DNA of 64,000 bases from Gilvimarinus xylanilyticus (GCF_024195295.1 NZ_JAMFTH010000001.1:1302001-1366000); one strand, 5' to 3'; shown: positions 1-9,451, numbered from the stretch's first letter. The notes: a model not told the origin generated them from the sequence alone. Numbers and translations are program-made.

Positions 1-2400
1 CAGGCGCGATTGCACTGCCTTTAAAACGTCCTCCACCTCGACATCCGGAGCGAGCGTGAAGATGAGGCCGGGCCGACCAGCAATGGGATAATAGTGCGCT
101 TGCAACGCCACCGAAGAGCGCTCCGAGCCAGACTCAACACTCAAAAGCTCACCATCAAGCAATCGCGCCAACGCTAGGGTAAAAACCCGGTCTCGCTCAC
201 CGTCGCCGGGTGCCTGCAAATAAACACGCAGGCGCTGATCGCGCGCAACCGCCAACAACCCCGATTGATCACCCACCACCAGCCCGGCGGGCTGGGCCTC
301 GGGGGCGTTATCACTCAGAAAATAATGTTCCGCCAGGGCCTCCAAGCGCTGCGCCTCCTGGCGATACATATCGCCCACCATAAGCGCCTCAACCCGTCCG
401 ACCGGCGGCGCCGTTTTCAGCGATTGCGCATCCAGCGCCACAAGCGCCTGGCGCAAAGAGTCTCCGGACCAGGCGGGCCGATAGTGCCACTGCAACAAGG
501 GGTCATAATAAATGGGGTGAAGCAGCCCGTCTGCGGCGCCCGCAAGCGCCTGCAAAACGCGATCGCGGGCCGACTCCCAGTTCTGTAACAGCGGCCAGGC
601 ATCGCTGTAGATTTGGCCCATGCGGTTAAGCATTAATCCCATTTGGCTATTGTAACCAGTCACCTGAACATCCAGACCTAAAGGGTGTGCCTGGACACGG
701 TAATCGGCTCCGGCCATCCTGGCGTCAAACAAGGCGTTGTTCAGCGCATCGGCGTAAAGGCGTGACCACACCAGCGCCCTAGCGGCACTGTCGGCACTTG
801 CGTTGGGACCGTTGTAAATCAATCGCAGGTATACGCTTGCCAAGGGCATGCGCGTGCTCTCGGGGCGGCTGTACCAGGCCCGAACCTTGTCTGTATCCGC
901 CAGCACCGATACTCCGGCACCGCCTCCCCCCGCAAGCAACTGCGACTCTTTCATCGCCAACCGCTGGGGCACAAAGTTATTGGCCTCGGGCAGCGTCAGC
1001 TTACGCTTTACAGAGAGTTTAATATCCGGGTAGATTTCCAGAGCTTCGCGCAGCTGGTAAGGCGTGCGGGTGTCGAGTGTGCGAGCATCGAGGTCACCGC
1101 CGCGGTAGGAGCGCATGACCGCCAGGTTTTCCACTCTCAACTGCGCCAACAGCTCGCGATTGCGCTTTTCCTTAAAATCTCCCAGCTCATAGGGCGAGCT
1201 CAGCACCCGCTCCACATCCACCGCATGCATACGTGTGACCAGGCGCCGTAAATCGCGCGGGTTGCGCCACTGGTGGTAAGTGAAATCGTAACGAGCCGAG
1301 CGCGCCAGTTCTTGATAACGCCAGGATTCCAGACCGTGCAAACGAATTTGCTCAAGCTGATACATCAACAACGCGCCTATCTGCTCGTGAGCCTTGAGCC
1401 CTAAATCCGTAAGCGCAATCGTCACACGATACTCAGACGCGTTTTCGCCCTTTGCATACCACTGCGTCTGAATACCGAGGGCCCAGCCCAAATCGGCCAA
1501 CAGCGCTGCCAAACTTCCCGGCCCTTGATGTTGCAGCAAGTAAGAGATTAGCGCCAATCCCTTACGGGTATCGGGCGTTGCAGCCTCGGGCAAGAAAAAC
1601 GAAAACTGCAGCTCGGGCGGCGCATCGGTAATGGCGTCTACCGCGACCGGGAACTCTTGGTCTTGCCATGGAATAGCCGCCGCGTTTTCAGAAGACGACT
1701 TCTCGACTTTGCCTAAATCGGCCAAAACATCGCCCAAATGCTTTTCCAGCCGATCCAAAGAGGCAGAAGTGCGCACCACCAAGCGGGCGTGATTGGGTGT
1801 ATAGAATTCGCGAATAAACGCTTCCAGCTCGGGCTTAACATGCTCAAGCTGCACCAAGCTCGCCGAGGGACCCAGTGCAGCAACAGGCTTACTCGCTACC
1901 GTGCGCAATACATCGTCGCGGCGTTCTGACGCCGACACCTGGCGCGGCGAGCGCATTAAGGTCGCCAAGCGCTGCTGGCCTTCGGCAATATTTTTAGGCG
2001 CGGGAGCGTCGCCGCGCAGTATCGCGGCCACCGCCGCTGCCGGCTCTATTCCGCCTCCGGTGCGTTCGAAATAGGTGTAACTCTCTCCGACCTCCGCCCC
2101 CCAGTAGCGCAACTCGGGGGATGAAGTAAAAGAGAGCGCCGCCAAACGGCTTAAATCGGGGGTATGAGCGGGATCATCCCGACGCCCGGCCGCTACCGAC
2201 AACACCCAGCGCTCGGGCCCCTGCTCGCGAATAAGCAATACCTCAAGACCACTGGCAAAACGCAGAGCGCGGTATTCACGGGGATCGAATTCGCTGTGTA
2301 CCACCTTTACAAGCTGCGCCCCTGTCGCGAGGCCCGCCCACAAAGCCAACCAAACGCCCCACAGCAGCGGTTGTAGAAAACGGCCGATTAACTCCCTCAT
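1..2400 (-). CDS. M16 (insulinase-type) peptidase homologue, zinc motif lost; 3' end outside window
   Basis: The frame opens at the ATG at 2400 and stays open to the window edge, about 800 residues, so the C-terminus is missing. The first 30 residues look like a signal peptide. The fold is that of pitrilysin/insulysin proteins: an N-terminal half beginning FASGLEVLLIREQ, and a middle domain with LPEANNFVPQRL followed by RAWYSRPESTRMPLASVYLR. Family members carry HxxEH about 25 residues after the GLxVLL strand. Here the equivalent stretch reads PDLSRLAALSFTS, with no histidine or glutamate, so zinc binding and proteolysis should be lost. Non-catalytic M16 subunits that pair with an active partner are known; whether that applies here is inference. 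Its start overlaps the stop codon of the upstream permease gene by one base, suggesting one transcript. Confidence 0.8.
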   Translation of the reverse strand, partial: MRELIGRFLQPLLWGVWLALWAGLATGAQLVKVVHSEFDPREYRALRFASGLEVLLIREQGPERWVLSVAAGRRDDPAHTPDLSRLAALSFTSSPELRYWGAEVGESYTYFERTGGGIEPAAAVAAILRGDAPAPKNIAEGQQRLATLMRSPRQVSASERRDDVLRTVASKPVAALGPSASLVQLEHVKPELEAFIREFYTPNHARLVVRTSASLDRLEKHLGDVLADLGKVEKSSSENAAAIPWQDQEFPVAVDAITDAPPELQFSFFLPEAATPDTRKGLALISYLLQHQGPGSLAALLADLGWALGIQTQWYAKGENASEYRVTIALTDLGLKAHEQIGALLMYQLEQIRLHGLESWRYQELARSARYDFTYHQWRNPRDLRRLVTRMHAVDVERVLSSPYELGDFKEKRNRELLAQLRVENLAVMRSYRGGDLDARTLDTRTPYQLREALEIYPDIKLSVKRKLTLPEANNFVPQRLAMKESQLLAGGGGAGVSVLADTDKVRAWYSRPESTRMPLASVYLRLIYNGPNASADSAARALVWSRLYADALNNALFDARMAGADYRVQAHPLGLDVQVTGYNSQMGLMLNRMGQIYSDAWPLLQNWESARDRVLQALAGAADGLLHPIYYDPLLQWHYRPAWSGDSLRQALVALDAQSLKTAPPVGRVEALMVGDMYRQEAQRLEALAEHYFLSDNAPEAQPAGLVVGDQSGLLAVARDQRLRVYLQAPGDGERDRVFTLALARLLDGELLSVESGSERSSVALQAHYYPIAGRPGLIFTLAPDVEVEDVLKAVQSRL

Positions 2401-3485
2401 TATTCCGGCTCACTCTCACCGGGGTGCCCCGCCTGCTGCACCCCGATGGGCCAGGCGTACAAAATCGCCTTCACCAAGGTCGCCAACGGAATTGCAAAAA
2501 ACACTCCCCAAAAGCCCCACAGACCGCCGAAAACCAACACCGCCATAATAATAGCTACCGGGTGTAAGTTAACCGCCTCGGAGAACAGCAAAGGCACTAG
2601 CACATTGCCATCAATGGCTTGAATAATCCCGTAGGCGAGCATCAAGTAGAAAAACTCTGAGCTCCAGCCCCACTGAAAAAAGCCAATCATTGCCACCGGC
2701 AGCGTCACCACCGCTGCGCCGATATAGGGGATAACCACCGACAGCCCCACGGCTATGGCCAACAAAGCGGCGTAATTGACCCCCAGCAGAGCGAAGATCA
2801 CATAAGAGACCGCGCCTACCAGTAATATTTCAATGGCTTTGCCGCGCACATAGTTCGCTATCTGCTCATTCATTTCGTGCCAGATCTTACTCATCACCGG
2901 GCGCTTATGGGGCAAAAAGCCGCCGATCCAGTTAACGATCAAGGTGCTGTCTTTGAGAAAGAAAAACACCAAAATCGGCACCAACACCAAATACACCAGC
3001 ACCGCCAATAAAGCAGGCAAGCTGCTAACCGAAAAACTCACCACACTCTGACCAAAGCGACCCAGTTCGGCGGTGGTAACCGAAATTAACTCTTCGACCT
3101 GAACCTCGCTCAGCAGGTTGGGGTAGTTTTGCGGCAACAGCAGTAAAATCTCCTGCCACTCCCCCAGCATGCGGGGCAGCTCGGTCACCAAGCGAGCCGA
3201 CTGCTGCCATATTACCGGCAGCAGTACCAACACAACCGAGGCCAAAATCGCCATTAGGAGCAATGAAGTCAAGGTCACCGCCAGCCAGTGCGGCGCCCCC
3301 CAGGCGCGCAAACGCACCACCACGCCCTGCATTAAAAAGGCGATGATCACACTCGCAATCATCGGTGCGAGCACTGTGCCCATGGTAAGCAGAATGATCA
3401 AACTGGCCGCGATCATCACCACCAGCAACACAGCCTCCTCATCCGAGAAGTAGCGATCAATCCAGCCGCGAAATACCTTTAACAT
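2400..3485 (-). CDS. AI-2E family transporter (PerM/YdgG type permease)
   Basis: A 361-residue integral membrane protein with about seven or eight hydrophobic segments. There is a pair near residues 20-60, a long soluble stretch around 95-140, then a C-terminal block with LLVGAVSYVIFALLGVN and PYIGAAVVTLP, typical of the AI-2E/PerM (UPF0118) family. Members are putative exporters or sodium/proton antiporters; the substrate cannot be read from sequence. I chose ATG 3485, which has AGGGG five bases upstream; an in-frame GTG at 3491 is possible. In other gammaproteobacteria this gene sits beside a TusA-like gene and an M48 protease gene, as here. Confidence 0.85.
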   Translation of the reverse strand: MLKVFRGWIDRYFSDEEAVLLVVMIAASLIILLTMGTVLAPMIASVIIAFLMQGVVVRLRAWGAPHWLAVTLTSLLLMAILASVVLVLLPVIWQQSARLVTELPRMLGEWQEILLLLPQNYPNLLSEVQVEELISVTTAELGRFGQSVVSFSVSSLPALLAVLVYLVLVPILVFFFLKDSTLIVNWIGGFLPHKRPVMSKIWHEMNEQIANYVRGKAIEILLVGAVSYVIFALLGVNYAALLAIAVGLSVVIPYIGAAVVTLPVAMIGFFQWGWSSEFFYLMLAYGIIQAIDGNVLVPLLFSEAVNLHPVAIIMAVLVFGGLWGFWGVFFAIPLATLVKAILYAWPIGVQQAGHPGESEPE

Positions 3486-3494
3486 GCCCACCCC

Positions 3495-3782
3495 TTAGCT
3501 CCGCTGAGAATTCTGCTGATGTTGATCATGCTTTTTACGCAGCCAATGGACAAACTCCCCATCGCGCTCGTTTTGAGCCAGCAATTCGTGGCCCGCCAAT
3601 TCACAAAACGCCCGCACATCCCGCACAGACCCCTTATCCGTAGCCATTAAGCACAAAACCGCACCTGCAGGCATTCGGTTAAGCGCCTGCTTAGCGCGCA
3701 GTAAAGGCATAGGGCAAGGTAACTGACGGGCATCCACTGTTTCATCCGCGGCCAGGGAACCGGTGTTCATCATTTCGGTCAT
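3495..3782 (-). CDS. TusA/SirA-family sulfur carrier protein
   Basis: A small cytoplasmic protein (95 residues from ATG 3782) with the hallmark DARQLPCPMPLLRAKQAL, in which the CPxP cysteine is the persulfide-carrying residue of TusA-like proteins. The segment GSVRDVRAFCELAGHELL is the second conserved half. Family members relay sulfur for tRNA thiolation or other thiocarboxylate pathways; which one applies here is unknown. The frame is also open to a GTG at 3827, but those extra residues resemble nothing in the family. The gene precedes the AI-2E permease by about 10 bp and is divergent from bepA. Confidence 0.85.
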   Translation of the reverse strand: MTEMMNTGSLAADETVDARQLPCPMPLLRAKQALNRMPAGAVLCLMATDKGSVRDVRAFCELAGHELLAQNERDGEFVHWLRKKHDQHQQNSQRS

Positions 3783-3970
3783 ACACTCGACTAATTCGCG
3801 ATAGGAGCACCCCAAAAATGTACTCACAGGGCGGGACGCAACATGCTATTGAACTATAGGTCCGGGCACAAGTACATAATCCAACCCCACTAGTGGTACT
3901 ATGCCCGCCATCCAGATGCCCTATTTCAGCCTGGGCGTAGACCGCGCCGAGACGGAGTATTGAACCGATC

Positions 3971-5407
3971 GTGAAACGCTTTATCAACCGCACAGCCCTG
4001 GCGCTGTTACTCAGCTTACCTCTCGCCCCGGTAACGGCGAACGAATTAAACCTCCCCGATTTGGGCGATTCATCGTCAGGCATTATTTCCCCCCAAGAGG
4101 AAAAACGCCTGGGCCAGTTGTTTATGCGCAGCTACCGCAGCCAGATTCCCACCTCCTCGGATCCGCTGCTGATCGATTACCTAGAGTCGCTGATAGGCCA
4201 GCTGGCGCGTTACAGTGAATTGCAAAATCGCTCGTTTCACCTGATTGTCGCCGAAAACCCCACCATGAACGCCTTTGCGGCGCCGGGCAACATCATTGGG
4301 GTTCATACCGGGCTGTTTCTGTACTCTAAAACCGAGGCGCAACTGGCCTCAGTGCTGACCCACGAATTGGCACACCTTAGCCAACGCCACTACGCACGCC
4401 GCTTAGAGCAGCAGCGCAATATGACTTTGCCCTTCTACACCGCCCTACTCGCCAGTCTGGTGCTCGCCGCCAGCGGCAGCGGTGACGGCGGCATGGCGGC
4501 CATGGCGGCTACCCAAGCGGCCGCGGCCGATGCCCAACTGCGCTTTAGCCGCCAGAACGAACAAGAGGCTGATCGCCTGGGCATTCAAACCCTTATTCAG
4601 GCCGGCTACGATCCTTATGCCGCCGCCGATATGTTCGAGCAAATGCTGCGCGCCTCGCGCTACTCGCGCCGCCCGCCCGACTTTCTTTTGACCCACCCGG
4701 TGACCGAAAGCCGGGTAGCCGATGCCCGGGCGCGGGCCATGCGCTATCCGCGCACCCTAAAAGAAGACAGCCTGGAGTTTCATTTGATGCGCGCCCGGGT
4801 GCGAGTCGCCCAGGCCGAAAGTGCCCAGCGCGCGGTACAGCGTTTTACCGGCGAGCTCGAAGGCGACAGCATTTCCGCCGATGCCAGTCGCTACGGTCTG
4901 GCTCTGGCCTATGCCGAGGCGGCCGATGCCGACAAGGCCCGTGAAGTATTCGCGCCCCTGTGGCAGAGCGAGCCCGAACGCTTGACCTACCAGGTGATGG
5001 ATATTGATATCGACATTGCCGCTGGCGATTATGAGACAGCCCTGGAAAAGCTGCAGGCGGGGCTGCGCAAGCTGCCCAACTACTACCCGTTTACCGTACG
5101 CTACGCCGAGGTACTGATGGATTCGGGTCGCTACCAAAGCGGCGCCAGCTTTTTAACCCAGGCGGTGCGCGAACACCCGGACGATCCCTACCTGTGGTAC
5201 CTACTCGCCGAAATCAACGGCCTGGCCGGGGATGTCCTGGGCGTGCACGAAGCCCGCGCCGAGTATTTTATTCAGGTGGGCATTTACGACAAATCGATTG
5301 TGCAGCTGCGCAACGCGCTAAAGCTAACCGACGACAACTACAAAACGGCTCTGCTCACCGAGCGCTTACGCTATGTGGAGAAACTGCGCGCCGAGCTGGA
5401 TCGATAA
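3971..5407 (+). CDS. bepA: BepA-like M48 family periplasmic metalloprotease/chaperone
   Basis: A 478-residue precursor with a signal peptide (about residues 1-23, ending TANE). The M48 zinc motif HELAH (H131, E132, H135) is followed by QNEQEAD (E199 as third ligand) and THPVTESR (H242), matching BepA/YfgC. The C-terminal half is a TPR array (about residues 260-478). In E. coli BepA helps LptD assembly and degrades misassembled outer membrane proteins in concert with BAM. All catalytic residues are present, so it should be active. It is divergent from the tusA-like gene across a 188-bp gap. Confidence 0.92.
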   Translation: MKRFINRTALALLLSLPLAPVTANELNLPDLGDSSSGIISPQEEKRLGQLFMRSYRSQIPTSSDPLLIDYLESLIGQLARYSELQNRSFHLIVAENPTMNAFAAPGNIIGVHTGLFLYSKTEAQLASVLTHELAHLSQRHYARRLEQQRNMTLPFYTALLASLVLAASGSGDGGMAAMAATQAAAADAQLRFSRQNEQEADRLGIQTLIQAGYDPYAAADMFEQMLRASRYSRRPPDFLLTHPVTESRVADARARAMRYPRTLKEDSLEFHLMRARVRVAQAESAQRAVQRFTGELEGDSISADASRYGLALAYAEAADADKAREVFAPLWQSEPERLTYQVMDIDIDIAAGDYETALEKLQAGLRKLPNYYPFTVRYAEVLMDSGRYQSGASFLTQAVREHPDDPYLWYLLAEINGLAGDVLGVHEARAEYFIQVGIYDKSIVQLRNALKLTDDNYKTALLTERLRYVEKLRAELDR

Positions 5408-5425
5408 ATCCGCCTATCGAGACCT

Positions 5426-5467
5426 TTCGCCTCGCTGAAGATGCCAGGACAATGGGCCTGAGGCGAA
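5426..5467. terminator. Possible weak terminator/inverted repeat after bepA
   Basis: TTCGCCTC at 5426-5433 is the exact inverse of GAGGCGAA at 5460-5467, with a 26-nt loop, in the gap between convergent bepA and slyX. There is no T-run, so termination is uncertain. Confidence 0.3.
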
Positions 5468-5677
5468 TCAGTAATGGGGTGGCCTCTCGTTAGCGGGGGC
5501 CGCCACCCCCTGCTCGCGCTCGTAGGCCATATCGTCCAGCTTTTGCGCCAGCCGAGCATAAGCGTCGGTCAACTCGGTTAATTGGCGATCCTGCCGCGCG
5601 ACGATGCTGTTCAGCTCGTTCAAGGTATCTTCCTGAAAAGCCAAACGGCTCTGTAAATCTTCTATTTCGGAACTCAT
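5468..5677 (-). CDS. slyX: SlyX family protein
   Basis: A 69-residue, highly charged coiled-coil protein. It begins with an acidic helix (SEIEDLQSRLAFQEDTLNELN), continues with QDRQLTELTDAYARLAQKL and ends RPPHY, the characteristic SlyX C-terminus. Its molecular role is not established. It lies 9 bp downstream of the serine hydrolase gene on the same strand and may share its transcript. Confidence 0.9.
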   Translation of the reverse strand: MSSEIEDLQSRLAFQEDTLNELNSIVARQDRQLTELTDAYARLAQKLDDMAYEREQGVAAPANERPPHY

Positions 5678-5686
5678 TCCTACCTC

Positions 5687-6847
5687 TTATTTCAGCGCGT
5701 CAATCAGACGCTGAGCGCGCGCATCAATCAATAAACTCTGGCCCAATCGAGCGGTAACATAACCTAAAGCGATCCCGGTTTCCGGGTCGGCGTAACCCAG
5801 ACTCCCCCCGGCCCCGGGGTGGCCAAAGCCCTGTGGGCCGCCAAAACGAGCGTCATCCACATCCCGCGACAACATAAACCCGAGACCAAAACGCAAAGGG
5901 ACCCCCAGCACGGCATCCTCGCCTTCGCTGGATAACTGGGTAAAGCTCTTGACGGTTGATTCACTCAACCACTCGCCAGGGCTTAGCAGGGCCCGATAAA
6001 AACGCGCCAGCGAGCGGGCGTCGGTATGGCAATTGGCAGCGGGAATACAAGCGCTGCGCCACTCGCCCGAGTTCGTGCTGTTCATTAGCGTTAACGGGTT
6101 GGTAAAGGCCCGATTGGTGACCCCCTTGGGATCGGCCTTCATCAGTTGTCCCAAAGCTGCACTGTTGGCGCCGCGACTGGCCGACCCCAGCTCGCGCAAG
6201 GGCCGTTTTAACGGACCGACATCGGCCAGCTCTGGCTGTAATGAATCGGGCACCCCACAATAGGCATGTAGCCCCAATGGCTCCGCCACTTCGCGTTGAA
6301 ACAGCTTGGTGTAATCGGACTCGCCACTGACCTTGCAGGCGATATTGGCCAGCAACCAGCCATACAAAAAAGGCGAATATCCCTGGCGGCTGCCGGGCTC
6401 CCACCAGGGGGTTTCATACTCCAGCAGCGCGCGAACACTATCCCAGGCAAAAATGACCGGGTCTTTGACCCGCGGGTGGAAGGCACTCAGCCCACTGGTA
6501 TGGTTGAGGATTTGGCGCGTGGTAATCGCAGCTTTGTCCCGCGCGGCAAACTCGGGCCAATAATCGCCGACCGGCCTGTCCAGCTCCAGCAGACCCCGCT
6601 CGTACAAGCGCATAATCACCGCCGCCACCAAAGGCTTACCGGCTGAGAAAATATTCACACCCGTATTTTCAGCCCAGAGCTTGCGCTGCGCCCGATCGCG
6701 GGTGCCCGCGTAAAGGTTCGCGATCAGCTTATCGTGTCGGTAAACCGCCAACGCCGCACCCTGCTCGGCACTTTCAGCAAAATTCTGCCGAAAAGCATCT
6801 ACCAAAGGCTCAGCCTCGTCCTGCCACTGACCCTGCACTTCAATCAT
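5687..6847 (-). CDS. Serine hydrolase, beta-lactamase-related (EstB/class C-like) family
   Basis: A 386-residue cytoplasmic-type protein without a signal peptide. It has the S-x-x-K nucleophile motif of the beta-lactamase/penicillin-binding-protein fold as SAGK (S68, K71), the second motif as YSP in RQGYSPFLYGWLL, and a C-terminal GxGxPGAGGSLGYADPETG block. EstB-type esterases and related hydrolases share this pattern; substrate and true lactamase activity cannot be inferred. The start is ATG 6847, preceded by CGGAGG. The frame continues upstream to 6910, but that part overlaps the cytochrome gene and lacks a ribosome site. The start lies 8 nt inside the end of the cytochrome c gene, so translation is probably coupled. 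Confidence 0.85.
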   Translation of the reverse strand: MIEVQGQWQDEAEPLVDAFRQNFAESAEQGAALAVYRHDKLIANLYAGTRDRAQRKLWAENTGVNIFSAGKPLVAAVIMRLYERGLLELDRPVGDYWPEFAARDKAAITTRQILNHTSGLSAFHPRVKDPVIFAWDSVRALLEYETPWWEPGSRQGYSPFLYGWLLANIACKVSGESDYTKLFQREVAEPLGLHAYCGVPDSLQPELADVGPLKRPLRELGSASRGANSAALGQLMKADPKGVTNRAFTNPLTLMNSTNSGEWRSACIPAANCHTDARSLARFYRALLSPGEWLSESTVKSFTQLSSEGEDAVLGVPLRFGLGFMLSRDVDDARFGGPQGFGHPGAGGSLGYADPETGIALGYVTARLGQSLLIDARAQRLIDALK

Positions 6848-7187
6848 GTTCAGCCTCCGGTGAGGTTTGCGCGGCATAATAGGCGGCCAGATGCTCGATA
6901 TCAGTCTCACTCACATTCACCGCCATGGCATTCATCATGGGGTTTTGGCGCTCGCCACTTTTAAAGCGGCGCAACTGCTCGGCAAGATAAGCCTTATCTT
7001 TGCCCGCCAGCGACGGGTAGGATGCAACCCGAGATACTCCCTTGGGACCGTGACACCCCACACAGGCACGCGCTTTGCGCTCTCCCAGCGCGACCGGATC
7101 GGCAATCTCGGCCCCCGCCGGTGGCGCACTTTGCCCGCAACCATAAACCGCCGCGAGGGTTAATATCATCAACGCCCTTATCAACAC
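6840..7187 (-). CDS. Small c-type cytochrome, probable lipoprotein
   Basis: A 115-residue protein starting at GTG 7187, seven bases after AGGAGA. The N-terminus is a hydrophobic signal ending AAVYGC, a possible lipobox with C17 as the lipidated residue, though tyrosine at -2 is unusual. The haem-binding motif is CVGCH (C42, C45, H46) and a distal methionine is available in NPMMNAMA. It resembles class I cytochromes of the c4/c553 half-domain type. It would carry electrons in the periplasm; partners are unknown. It overlaps the downstream serine hydrolase start by 8 nt. Confidence 0.85.
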   Translation of the reverse strand: MLIRALMILTLAAVYGCGQSAPPAGAEIADPVALGERKARACVGCHGPKGVSRVASYPSLAGKDKAYLAEQLRRFKSGERQNPMMNAMAVNVSETDIEHLAAYYAAQTSPEAEHD

Positions 7188-7314
7188 ACAAATCTCTCCT
7201 ACCCTTGTCAGGCTCTGGGCCGCATTATACAGGTAATGCTCGGTTATACTGTGGCTTCGCCACTGGCGCCAGAAAACAATTTTGGCAGCCCAACCACTAT
7301 GCGAGAGGAGTTAT

Positions 7315-7638
7315 ATGAGTAAAAACTCACGATTGGTTTATTCCACCGATCAAGGCCGTATCAAAGAAGAAAAACCCGCGCCCGAGGCCCCGGCAGGCGA
7401 CGGTATTGTGCGTATTTGGCGCGAAAGCAAGGGCCGCGGGGGCAAGGTGGTCAGCGTCGTCAAAGGCCTGCCTCTGGCCGGCGCCGAACTTAAAACCCTG
7501 GCCAAAAAGCTTAAACAAACCTGCGGCACTGGGGGCGCCATCAAAGACGGCAATATCGAAATTCAGGGCGATCATCGCGAGCCGCTCAAGGCCGCGCTGG
7601 AAAAGGCCGGCTACCAGGTCAAGCTTGCCGGCGGCTAG
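7315..7638 (+). CDS. yciH: SUI1/eIF1-like translation factor (YciH type)
   Basis: A 107-residue protein with a variable N-terminus and an eIF1/SUI1 core: IWRESKGRGGKVVSVVKGLPL, then LKKLKQTCGTGGAIKDGNIEIQGDH and a final KAGYQVKLAGG. The GTGG segment and the basic beta-hairpin are the ribosome-binding features of the family. Bacterial YciH is thought to influence initiation fidelity or stress translation. ATG 7315 follows GAGAGGAG by six bases; a longer in-frame start at 7282 lacks this. Confidence 0.9.
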   Translation: MSKNSRLVYSTDQGRIKEEKPAPEAPAGDGIVRIWRESKGRGGKVVSVVKGLPLAGAELKTLAKKLKQTCGTGGAIKDGNIEIQGDHREPLKAALEKAGYQVKLAGG

Positions 7639-7732
7639 CGCGCTACGTCGGCATACGAGTGGCGCAAATCTTGCTCAAATGCGCTTTAGCGCACCCACTG
7701 ACGTTTTTCTGACATATTGACCTGAGACCGCT

Positions 7733-8272
7733 ATGGAAACAACTTTTGCCTACTCGCTGCTCGACACCTGCATCAAGATTGCGCTGGGGGCCGCCATCGC
7801 CCTGTTCAGCGTCTGGTGGTGGCAGCGGCGGCAGACCATCGCCGGACCGCGCTCGCTGCGCGAGCAAAAGCACCTAGCCACCTTCGAAGCCATTTCGGAC
7901 TTTGTGGGTCAAGTTACCCACTGCTTCAGTAAATACGCCTCGCTGGCGGCCGAATCGGTAGAGTTTGGCGAGCGTTGGCCCGCGGCTCGCAAAGCGGAGT
8001 TAGAACAAGTGAGTAACGAGCTGGTGGAAAGCTTTCAGAAAATGGCGGATGCCGAAGCCAAGCTCTTAATGCTGGGCGAGAAAAACCTGGAACGCAGCCT
8101 GAAAATTTACGCGGGGCAAATAGTCGCCTTTCGTCGTCAGGTCTACGCCGGACGCAAAGATATCACCTCAGAGCAGGTGGTCGCTTTACGCCAGGGCGTA
8201 CTTCAAGCGCGGGAGAGTTTTTACGATATGCTGAGCCGAAAATACGACAAGGTTTTATCAAACCCTCAATAA
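7733..8272 (+). CDS. Uncharacterised membrane-anchored helical protein
   Basis: A 179-residue protein I do not recognise. One transmembrane segment lies near residues 8-28 (IKIALGAAIALFSVWWWQRR), followed by a basic stop-transfer stretch and a largely alpha-helical, probably cytoplasmic, domain rich in Glu, Ala and Lys. There is no signal cleavage site, metal-binding cluster or nucleotide motif. It sits between yciH and the accA terminator as a probable single gene. Confidence 0.7.
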   Translation: METTFAYSLLDTCIKIALGAAIALFSVWWWQRRQTIAGPRSLREQKHLATFEAISDFVGQVTHCFSKYASLAAESVEFGERWPAARKAELEQVSNELVESFQKMADAEAKLLMLGEKNLERSLKIYAGQIVAFRRQVYAGRKDITSEQVVALRQGVLQARESFYDMLSRKYDKVLSNPQ

Positions 8273-8292
8273 CCCCAAGATTCGCAGCCATA

Positions 8293-8319
8293 AAAAAACG
8301 CCCCGAAGGGCGTTTTTTT
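8293..8319. terminator. Bidirectional intrinsic terminator between the 7733 gene and accA
   Basis: An A-run, the stem ACGCCC/GGGCGT around a CGAA tetraloop, and a T-run form a classic rho-independent terminator readable on both strands. It serves the converging upstream gene and accA, whose stop codon lies inside the T-run. Confidence 0.9.
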
Positions 8320-9268
8320 ATGAATTGCCGTAGCTCATTAAACGCTCATAACGCTTTTCTAGCAGCTCTTCAATCGGCACCCCGGACAAGGTGTCCAACT
8401 GTTCGCTTAAGCGCAGCTTAAGAGTCTCAGCCATCGCATCAATATCCCGATGCGCACCGCCGAGTGGCTCGGGAATAGTTTCATCCACAATACCCAACTC
8501 TTCCAACACGGTAGAGGTAACGCCCATAGCTTCGGCCGCCAGGGGCGCCTTGTCCACGGTTTTCCAGATAATATTGGCGCAGCCTTCGGGCGAAATCACA
8601 AAGTAGGTGGAGTACTGCAGCATGTTCAGGTGGTCCCCCACGCCGATGGCCAGCGCCCCACCAGAGGAACCTTCACCGATCACGGTGCAAATAATGGGGG
8701 TCTTAAGGCGCGACATAACCGCCAGGTTTTGCGCAATCGCCTCACTGATGCCCCGCTCTTCCGAGTCAATACCCGGGTAGGCCCCTGGGGTATCAATTAG
8801 AGTCAATACCGGCAGTTTAAAGCGCTCGGCCATTTCCATTAAGCGCAAGGCTTTGCGGTAGCCCTCGGGCTTGGGCATACCAAAATTACGGGCCACCTTG
8901 TCGTTGACGCTGCGGCCTTTCTCTTCGCCAATAACCATTACCGGCTTGCCATCTAAGCGCGCCACACCCCCGACAATCGCCTGGTCATCACCGAAGTGGC
9001 GATCGCCATGCAGTTCGTCCCAATCGGTAAAAATACGCTTGATGTAATCGGTGGTATAGGGCCGCTGAGGGTGGCGGGCCACCTGGACAACCTGCCAGGA
9101 ACTCAAATTGGTATAGATGCTTTCGGTCAGCTTAGTGCTCTTTTCCCGCAGCTTGGCAATCTCTTCGCTGATGTTCAGATCATTGTCGTTGCCCACCAGC
9201 TGCAACTCTTCGATCTTGCCTTCCAGCACCGCGATGGGTTGCTCAAAATCCAGATAGTTCAGGTTCAT
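8318..9268 (-). CDS. accA: Acetyl-CoA carboxylase carboxyltransferase subunit alpha
   Basis: A full-length 316-residue AccA. With AccD it transfers CO2 from carboxybiotin-BCCP to acetyl-CoA, the first committed step of fatty acid synthesis. The N-terminus [22 protein letters not shown] and the crotonase-fold segment [16 protein letters not shown] (about 197-212), with its oxyanion-hole glycines, are diagnostic. In many gammaproteobacteria accA follows dnaE; here its upstream side is instead the left end of the integrated element. Confidence 0.97.
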   Translation of the reverse strand: MNLNYLDFEQPIAVLEGKIEELQLVGNDNDLNISEEIAKLREKSTKLTESIYTNLSSWQVVQVARHPQRPYTTDYIKRIFTDWDELHGDRHFGDDQAIVGGVARLDGKPVMVIGEEKGRSVNDKVARNFGMPKPEGYRKALRLMEMAERFKLPVLTLIDTPGAYPGIDSEERGISEAIAQNLAVMSRLKTPIICTVIGEGSSGGALAIGVGDHLNMLQYSTYFVISPEGCANIIWKTVDKAPLAAEAMGVTSTVLEELGIVDETIPEPLGGAHRDIDAMAETLKLRLSEQLDTLSGVPIEELLEKRYERLMSYGNS

Positions 9269-9451
9269 AGTGTCACTTGTATGTTCTGGGCTCGCCCGCG
9301 AGCAAGCTCATCAATTTTTTGGTATTGGTGCCCATAAGATACGCTAAAGCGCTCTTTTAGTCGACCTCTGCCCTGCTGGCCCCGCCACTATCGGGTGCCG
9401 ACAATAAACTCAGGTTATGGGTGGCGCCAATTATTCGGCCGCAGAAACTTG

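Noticed and set aside
265-588. A 107-codon plus-strand frame inside the first gene
   Set aside because: It is a shadow of the long M16 frame on the other strand; no ribosome site and no protein-like pattern.
7643-7873. Minus-strand frame opposite the 7733 gene start
   Set aside because: It covers the intergenic gap and the start of the recognised gene, without a ribosome site.
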